DNA from: Saccharomonospora piscinae
Lineage (GTDB): Bacteria > Actinomycetota > Actinomycetes > Mycobacteriales > Pseudonocardiaceae
Assembly (NCBI RefSeq): GCF_005862235.1
Contig: NZ_VCEK01000001.1
Coordinates: 1,072,165-1,136,164, forward strand
Reading direction: 5' to 3'
Length of the DNA: 64,000 nucleotides
The first letter of the stretch is position 1; the number at the start of each line of letters is the position of its first letter. Shown here piece after piece: positions 59,588-64,000 of the stretch. The notes beneath the pieces were generated by a model. The model saw nothing but the letters and a program-made list of their open reading frames with translations. It did no database searches and was not told the origin of the DNA. The position numbers were made by a program, and so were the translations under genes.

Positions 59588-60511
59588 CTAGGGCTGCCGG
59601 GCGTGCCGTTCCCGCCAGCCAGTGACCGGCAACGAGAACTTGTGGACCAGCCGGTCCGTGAACGGCCCGTCCCACAGCCGCGCCAGGCGCACCGGCACCG
59701 TACCGGCGACCACTCGCACGCGAGCGCCCGGTTCGAGGTCGATGTGCCGCAGACCGTCGCAGGTCAGCACCGCGGGGGAACCGTCGGGGTCGACATTCAC
59801 CGTGATCACGGAGGAGCGGGACACGACGAGCGGGCGCGAGAACATGGCGTGCGCGTTGCTGGGCACCACCAACAGCGCCTCGACGTCGGGCCACACCACC
59901 GGACCGCCGGCCGAGAACGCGTACGCGGTGGACCCGGTGGGGGTGGAGCACAGCACCCCGTCGCAGCCGAACGACGAGACCGGCCTGCCGTCGACCTCGA
60001 TGAGCGCGTCGAGAATCCGCTCGCGGGAGCACTTCTCGACGCTCGCCTCGTTCAGCGCCCACGTGCGCGCCACCACGGTGTCCCCGAGCAGCACCGTGAC
60101 GTCCACCGTCATCCGTTCCTCGATGCGGTAGCGCCGCGACACCACCCGGTCCACCGTGTCGCCGAGCGCGTGGTAGTCGGCCTCGGTCAGAAAGCCCATC
60201 CGCCCGAGATTCACTCCCAGCACCGGTACCCCGGCGGGGCGCGCCAGTTCCGCCGCGCGCAGCAGCGTGCCGTCGCCGCCGAGCACGAGTACCAGCTCCG
60301 CGTCCCGCGCCGGGTCGTCCGACGGGGCGATCACCGCGCACGGCAGGACCTCACCGATCGGCTCGACCAGCTTGCGCACCTCGTCGTCCAGCACCCGCAG
60401 CCCGATCCCGGCGGTGGCGAGCCGCACCGCGACCTCGCTCGCCGCCTCCCGCGTGGTGTCGCGGTCGGGATGCACGATCAGCAGGACCTCCCGGTGGCCT
60501 GGCTCGGTCAC
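59588..60511 (-). CDS. nadK: NAD kinase
   Basis: A 307-residue kinase that phosphorylates NAD to NADP. The family motif LVLGGDGTLLRAAE is near 75-88, NLGRMGFLTEAD near 105, NEASVEK near 150 and the Gly-rich SFGCDGVLCSTPTGSTAYA near 185. Start GTG 60511 overlaps the tlyA stop (GTGA), as in the tlyA-ppnK-recN order of mycobacteria. Confidence 0.95.
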   Translation of the reverse strand: MTEPGHREVLLIVHPDRDTTREAASEVAVRLATAGIGLRVLDDEVRKLVEPIGEVLPCAVIAPSDDPARDAELVLVLGGDGTLLRAAELARPAGVPVLGVNLGRMGFLTEADYHALGDTVDRVVSRRYRIEERMTVDVTVLLGDTVVARTWALNEASVEKCSRERILDALIEVDGRPVSSFGCDGVLCSTPTGSTAYAFSAGGPVVWPDVEALLVVPSNAHAMFSRPLVVSRSSVITVNVDPDGSPAVLTCDGLRHIDLEPGARVRVVAGTVPVRLARLWDGPFTDRLVHKFSLPVTGWRERHARQP

Positions 60512-61335
60512 GACGGCCCCTTCCTCACCGCGTTGCGCACCATCTCGTCGCGCTGACTGGCCGACTCGTCCGGCTCGACCGGACCGGAGTCCTTGCGCAA
60601 CCACGCGAAGTACTCCACATTGCCCGAAGGGCCCGGCAGCGGGCTGGCGACCACGCCCGCCGTCCGCAGGCCGCACGCCGCCGCCTCGGCGAGGACGCCG
60701 AGCACCGCCTCGGCCCGCAGTCCGGGATCGCGGACGACACCGCCACTGCCGAGCCGTTCCCTGCCGACCTCGAACTGGGGTTTCACCATGGGCAGCAGGT
60801 CGGCTCCCTCGGCGGCGCAGGACGCCAGAGCGGGCAGCACCAACCGCAGCGAGATGAACGACAGGTCGGCGACGACGAGGTCCACGGGGCCCCCGATCGC
60901 CTCCGCCGTCAGCGATCGGACGTTCGTCCGGTCGAGCACCACGACCCGCTCGTCCGTGCGCAGGCGCCAGTCCAGCAGCCCGCGTCCCACGTCCGCCGCG
61001 ACGACCGAGGCGGCGCCCTCGCGCAGCAGCACATCGGTGAACCCGCCGGTGGACGCGCCCGCGTCGAGGCACCGGGTGCCCCGCACCACGAGCCCGTGCG
61101 GCGTGAACTCCTCCAGCGCTCCCAGCAGTTTGCGGGCCCCGCGTGAGGCCCAGCCGGGGTCGTCCCCGGTGCGCACGACGATCGCGGCGTCGGCTTCCAC
61201 CCCGGTGGCCGCCTTGGCGGCGACCAGCCCGCGTACGGTCACCCTGCCGTCGGTGATGAGTGTGCTGGCGTGCTCCCGCGATCGGGCCAGACCGCGGCGC
61301 ACCAGCTCGGCATCGAGTCGAGCCCGTTTCGGCAC
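60508..61335 (-). CDS. tlyA: 16S/23S rRNA 2'-O-methyltransferase TlyA
   Basis: A 275-residue enzyme that 2'-O-methylates rRNA (C1409 of 16S, C1920 of 23S in mycobacteria), which determines capreomycin sensitivity. N-terminal S4 domain (LDAELVRRGLARSREHAST), then the FtsJ-like domain with SAM motif CLDAGASTGGFTDVLL. The K-D-K-E tetrad can be traced in SRGARKLLGAL, VVADLSFIS, MVKPQFEVG and NVEYFAWL. GTG 61335 lies 2 bp after the small upstream gene. Confidence 0.94.
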   Translation of the reverse strand: MPKRARLDAELVRRGLARSREHASTLITDGRVTVRGLVAAKAATGVEADAAIVVRTGDDPGWASRGARKLLGALEEFTPHGLVVRGTRCLDAGASTGGFTDVLLREGAASVVAADVGRGLLDWRLRTDERVVVLDRTNVRSLTAEAIGGPVDLVVADLSFISLRLVLPALASCAAEGADLLPMVKPQFEVGRERLGSGGVVRDPGLRAEAVLGVLAEAAACGLRTAGVVASPLPGPSGNVEYFAWLRKDSGPVEPDESASQRDEMVRNAVRKGPS

Positions 61336-61337
61336 GG

Positions 61338-61547
61338 CTACACCTTGTCGATGCTGGACAGGGCCACGGCGAGCGCGGTATGCACGGCGTCGAAACGTTC
61401 CACGTGCTCGGCCGGGGTCAGCTCATCGAGGCCGTCGAGCCCGGCGACGGCCTGGTCGATGGCGGCGCGGGCGTCGGCGCCCGCAGGCGCGTGTCCCGGC
61501 GGCGGTCCGGGAACCGGCCGCGGTGCCGGATCAGTCTCTGCGTGCAC
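61338..61547 (-). CDS. Small conserved-position protein upstream of tlyA (Rv1693-like)
   Basis: A 69-residue acidic protein. Pro-rich N terminus, then one amphipathic helical segment (DARAAIDQAVAGLDGLDELT, HVERFDAVHTALAVALSSID). In M. tuberculosis a small gene (Rv1693) occupies the same slot between the HAD phosphatase and tlyA. Start GTG 61547 is supported by TAGCGT 6 bases upstream. Function unknown. Confidence 0.7.
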   Translation of the reverse strand: MHAETDPAPRPVPGPPPGHAPAGADARAAIDQAVAGLDGLDELTPAEHVERFDAVHTALAVALSSIDKV

Positions 61548-61553
61548 GCCTCA

Positions 61554-61559
61554 ACGCTA
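61554..61559 (-). promoter_or_regulatory. -10 box for the small gene and tlyA-nadK
   Basis: TAGCGT ends 6 bases before the GTG at 61547. This would start a leaderless transcript for the small gene, tlyA and nadK, separate from the HAD operon. Confidence 0.45.
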
Positions 61560-61597
61560 ACCGATCGCCGTCGTGCGCCGCCGCACCACGCGGACAT

Positions 61598-62602
61598 TCA
61601 CGTCAGGTCCCAGGAGGCGAGCGCACGCTCCGCGGTGGCATCGCCGGGCCGCACCGACGTGACCTGCTCCGACCACGCCCGGTGACACAGGTGCCGGATC
61701 AGGTCGACGGGATCGCCGTCGCCGTCGGAGGTCACCGTCGCGTGCCCCCCGGCGACGGTGATCCGCCAGCCGGGATGCGGACCGATCTCCAGTTCCTCGG
61801 GACCGGCGTCGCGGGTCAGCGCGGTCAGATCGGCCGCCAGATAGTCGGGCCGCTCCCCCGGTGCGGCCCGCAGCAGTTGCGTGGCCGTCGCCACGCCCGT
61901 GAGCACCACGAGCGAGTGGTGACCCGCCGCCACGGCACCCGCGATATCGGTGTCGAGGCGGTCACCGACGACGAGCGGGCTGCGGGCCTCGGCACCGTCG
62001 GCCGCCGTCCGCAACAACGGTGCCTCCGGTTTGCCAGCCACATCGGGGTCCGTACCGGTCGCCGCGCGCAGCGCGGCCACCATCGCCCCGTTTCCGGGCA
62101 GCTGCCCGCGCTCGCTGGGCAACGTCGCGTCGACGTTGCACGCCACCCACCACGCACCGGCGCGCACGGCCAGGCAGGCTTCGGCCAGGTCGGCCCAGCA
62201 AGTGTCCGGTGAGTGTCCCTGCACCACGGCGGCGATTCCGGGACCGTGTTCGCGCACCGGATGCAGCCCCACCGCGCGCACCTCGGCCACCAGCGACTCC
62301 GTGCCCACCACGAGCACCTCGGCCGCCGTGGGCAACCGCTGTCCCAGCAGCGCGGCCGCCGCCTGGGCACTGGTGCTCACCTCGTCGGCGCCCGCCGCGA
62401 CGCCGACCGAGGCGAGATGCTCGACGACCGCGTCCGGCGACTTCGCGGCGTTGTTGGTCACGAACCGCACCGCTCGTCCCCGGTCGCGGACGTGCGCGAC
62501 CGCCTCCGCCGCACCCGGGATGGGCCGGTGACCGTGATAGACCGTGCCGTCCAGGTCGAACAGCACGGCGTCATGCCGGTCGAGCAGGGTCGCCACCGTC
62601 AC
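61598..62602 (-). CDS. HAD-IIA hydrolase (phosphoglycolate/nitrophenylphosphatase-like)
   Basis: A 334-residue HAD phosphatase of the NagD/GPP class. Motif I VLFDLDGTVYHG with the nucleophilic Asp is near 16-27, motif II RFVTNNAAKSP near 50-60, motif III Lys in DVAGKPEAPLL, motif IV LVVGDRLDTDI. The C-terminal 90 residues are extra. The M. tuberculosis equivalent (Rv1692) is a glycerol-3-phosphate phosphatase, which may be the role here. Start GTG 62602 overlaps the upstream stop (GTGA). Confidence 0.9.
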   Translation of the reverse strand: MTVATLLDRHDAVLFDLDGTVYHGHRPIPGAAEAVAHVRDRGRAVRFVTNNAAKSPDAVVEHLASVGVAAGADEVSTSAQAAAALLGQRLPTAAEVLVVGTESLVAEVRAVGLHPVREHGPGIAAVVQGHSPDTCWADLAEACLAVRAGAWWVACNVDATLPSERGQLPGNGAMVAALRAATGTDPDVAGKPEAPLLRTAADGAEARSPLVVGDRLDTDIAGAVAAGHHSLVVLTGVATATQLLRAAPGERPDYLAADLTALTRDAGPEELEIGPHPGWRITVAGGHATVTSDGDGDPVDLIRHLCHRAWSEQVTSVRPGDATAERALASWDLT

Positions 62603-63795
62603 TGCGACAGCTCCGCGGCGCGCTCGGCGGCGTCGGTCTCCTCTTCCAGATCGGCTTCGGCGGCGTGCAGGAACCACCGCACGGCCTCGGGTGTACGCCC
62701 TGCCGCGACGAGATTGTCGGCGTAGGCGTAGAACAGCCGGTGACTCCACGGTTGGCGGTGGCTCGGGTTCAGGTCAGGGCCCTGCAACGTCACCACGGCC
62801 GCATCGAGCTGGCCGAGGTCACGGCGAGCGCCGGCTTCGACGATTTTCAGTTCGATCTCGACGTCCTTCGCGAGCGTGCCCGGCCTGACCTCCTTGGCCA
62901 GGTCGAGGGCGCGCTCAGGTCGTCCCATCGCGCGCTCGGCGTCGGCGATGACGGCCACGTGGGTGTCGACACGGGTCATCCGCCGGACCGCGCGCAGCTC
63001 CGACAGCGCCTCCGCCCACTCACCCGCGTGGTAGGCGGCCAGCCCGACCGCCTCCCGCACGACGGGAATGCGCGACGCCTGCGACTTCGCGTAACGCGCG
63101 TGCGCCAGCGCGAACTGCGGGTCGTGGTCCACGAGCAGACCGGCGGCGGCGAGGTGCTTGCCCACGCGATCCGCCAGGTCCTTCGGCAGGCTCCGCAGTT
63201 CCCGGCGCGCCTCCGCGTCGAGATTCGAGATCTCGGCGGACGCGGGCAGGTCCGGAGCCGGCACCCTGCGAGTGCTGGGAGCGTCCTCGCGGCGGGGAGC
63301 ACGGTCGTCTCGCTCGGGCCGGGGACGGCCGCGGTCCGACTGCCTGCCCCGGTTGTCGCGGCGGTCCCGGTCGGGGCGCCGCTGCGTGCGGTCACCGCGC
63401 CGGTCGTCCCGGTTGCGGTCGCCGCTCCGGCCGCCCGCGCCCGTGCGCCGCTCGTCCCTGTCCCGGCCCTCACGGCGCCGGTCGTCCTGCCGCCGGTCGC
63501 CACGGCGCTCGCCCCGGCGGTCGTCGCGCCCGCGGCCGTCGCGCCGATCGTCCCGTCGACGATCATCGCGCTCGGAGCCCGGCCTCGCGCCGCGGCCCCG
63601 CGTGTCGTCACGCGACCGCCGGTCCGTGCCGCTTTTGTCCCGATGACCGCTGTGACCGCCGCGACCACCGGCGTGACCGGCCGAGCCCCGCCGCTCGCCG
63701 GAGCGCTTGTCGTCCCTGCGCGGGCCGCCCTGGCCCCGACGGTTCGGCCGCGCGGACCCACCGCCGTCGCCTGCGTCGCGCCGACCGTTCTCGGA
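62599..63795 (-). CDS. TPR-like protein with Arg/Asp/Gly-rich disordered N terminus
   Basis: A 398-residue protein in two parts. Residues 1-185 are low complexity, dominated by Arg, Asp and Gly in RDDRR and RGDRR-type repeats, as in RNA-binding RGG/RD tracts. Residues 190-398 are helical TPR-like (EARRELRSLPKDLADRVGKH, AVGLAAYHAGEWAEALSELR). In M. tuberculosis Rv1691 has the same TPR part. Start GTG 63795, with TAGGAGAACAG upstream, is preferred to ATG 63816. It follows the rRNA operon directly and starts the tlyA-recN gene group. Confidence 0.85.
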   Translation of the reverse strand, partial: SENGRRDAGDGGGSARPNRRGQGGPRRDDKRSGERRGSAGHAGGRGGHSGHRDKSGTDRRSRDDTRGRGARPGSERDDRRRDDRRDGRGRDDRRGERRGDRRQDDRRREGRDRDERRTGAGGRSGDRNRDDRRGDRTQRRPDRDRRDNRGRQSDRGRPRPERDDRAPRREDAPSTRRVPAPDLPASAEISNLDAEARRELRSLPKDLADRVGKHLAAAGLLVDHDPQFALAHARYAKSQASRIPVVREAVGLAAYHAGEWAEALSELRAVRRMTRVDTHVAVIADAERAMGRPERALDLAKEVRPGTLAKDVEIELKIVEAGARRDLGQLDAAVVTLQGPDLNPSHRQPWSHRLFYAYADNLVAAGRTPEAVRWFLHAAEADLEEETDAAERAAELSQ

Positions 63796-63861
63796 CACCT
63801 GTTCTCCTACCCGCATCCCGTGCCGCCGCCGTGGAAGCTCTACGTACCACTATGGACCTGG

Positions 63862-63922
63862 ACACACCGAAAGGCCCGTCAGTGTTGGCCAGCGGACCAA
63901 CCCTGACGGGCCTCGGTGTGTT
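63862..63922 (-). terminator. rRNA operon terminator
   Basis: Read on the minus strand after 5S rRNA, AGGCCCGTCAG (with GTTGG) pairs with CCAAC and CTGACGGGCCT, extended by ACACACCG/CGGTGTGT. Stem of over 20 bp with two mismatches; TTTCGG follows in the distal arm. It lies 3 bases beyond the 5S 3' end. Confidence 0.85.
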
Positions 63923-63924
63923 GT

Positions 63925-64000
63925 TGTTCGGCGGTGTCCTACTCTCCCACACCCCTTCGGGTGCAGTACCATCGGCGCTGGTGGGCTTAGCTTCCGGGTT
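63925..64000 (-). rRNA. rrf: 5S rRNA, 3' part (rest beyond window edge)
   Basis: The reverse complement reads AACCCGGAAGCTAAGC, CCACCAGCGCCGATGGTACT, GCACCCGAAGGGGTGTGGGA, GAGTAGGACACCGCCGAACA, the conserved 3' two thirds of actinobacterial 5S rRNA, including the loop E/helix IV-V region. About 40 nucleotides of the 5' end lie outside. It marks the end of an rRNA operon transcribed leftward. Confidence 0.97.

Noticed and set aside
61560..61597. Terminator between the HAD gene and the small tlyA-upstream gene
   Set aside because: No stable hairpin could be found in the 50-bp gap; only a promoter-like TAGCGT was kept.

Overview
The window is GC-rich actinobacterial chromosome. Codon use is strongly GC-biased and GTG starts are frequent. 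It carries a mycobacterial-type gene repertoire (ClgR/PspA/PspM, ThyX, SteA, MctB, TlyA, EspG/PPE-like proteins, DUF3558 lipoprotein). The best fit is the family Pseudonocardiaceae (Saccharomonospora/Amycolatopsis-like); this is inferred from gene content and not from a search. Three stretches match the gene order known from Mycobacterium tuberculosis: an SRPBCC-fadD15 and ftsI-mraZ block, the psp/clgR-pgsA-rimO-ftsK-rnj-dapA-thyX block, and the tlyA-nadK-recN-steA-mctB-pyrG-xerD-parA-scpAB-rluB block. The right edge runs into the 3' end of an rRNA operon (5S rRNA, minus strand).

Layout. 1-5.4 kb: a cut metallophosphoesterase gene, an SRPBCC protein, a long-chain acyl-CoA ligase, and a TetR regulator divergent from a DrrAB-like ABC exporter. 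5.4-9.7 kb: the head of the division/cell-wall (dcw) cluster, mraZ-rsmH-ftsL-ftsI, with four 10-bp-spaced MraZ boxes and an mraW-type RNA hairpin; murE is not behind ftsI. 9.9-12.3 kb: an ESX-associated accessory operon. 12.6-17.4 kb: moxR-DUF58-transglutaminase. 17.5-24.7 kb: DUF3040 protein, dinB, methyltransferase, ParA-like ATPase, nei, a small structured transcript with an extreme Shine-Dalgarno sequence, pyrD and a degenerate amidase/allophanate-hydrolase-like protein. 24.8-42 kb: psp stress operon with clgR, cinA C-domain, pgsA, rimO, an argA-like acetyltransferase, menC, ftsK, a plsC-type acyltransferase, an EamA transporter, rnj, dapA, a transmembrane Ser/Thr kinase, an ACT protein and thyX. 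42.2-45.8 kb: a HicB-like protein with a Gly-Gly-His tail, a DUF4097 protein, a 21-bp repeat array, a YcaQ-like protein and a GNAT protein. 45.8-63.8 kb: chromosome segregation and housekeeping genes (scpAB, parA, xerD, pyrG, mctB, steA, recN, nadK, tlyA and others) with aroA inserted on the other strand.

How the genes work together. Much of the window serves envelope growth, division and chromosome handling: FtsI/FtsL/RsmH/MraZ, SteA, FtsK, ParA, ScpAB and XerD. Envelope stress (ClgR-PspA-PspM), phospholipid synthesis (PgsA, PlsC-type), lysine/DAP and menaquinone synthesis (DapA, MenC), pyrimidine nucleotide synthesis (PyrD, PyrG, ThyX) and DNA repair (DinB, Nei, RecN, YcaQ-like) complete it. 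Translation is tightly coupled: 17 gene junctions share a 4-base ATGA or GTGA overlap. Many transcription units appear leaderless, with a -10 hexamer exactly 6-7 bases upstream of the start codon.

The least explained elements are the roughly 200-nt small transcript at 22.08-22.29 kb and the 21-bp direct/inverted repeat array at 43.66-43.92 kb.
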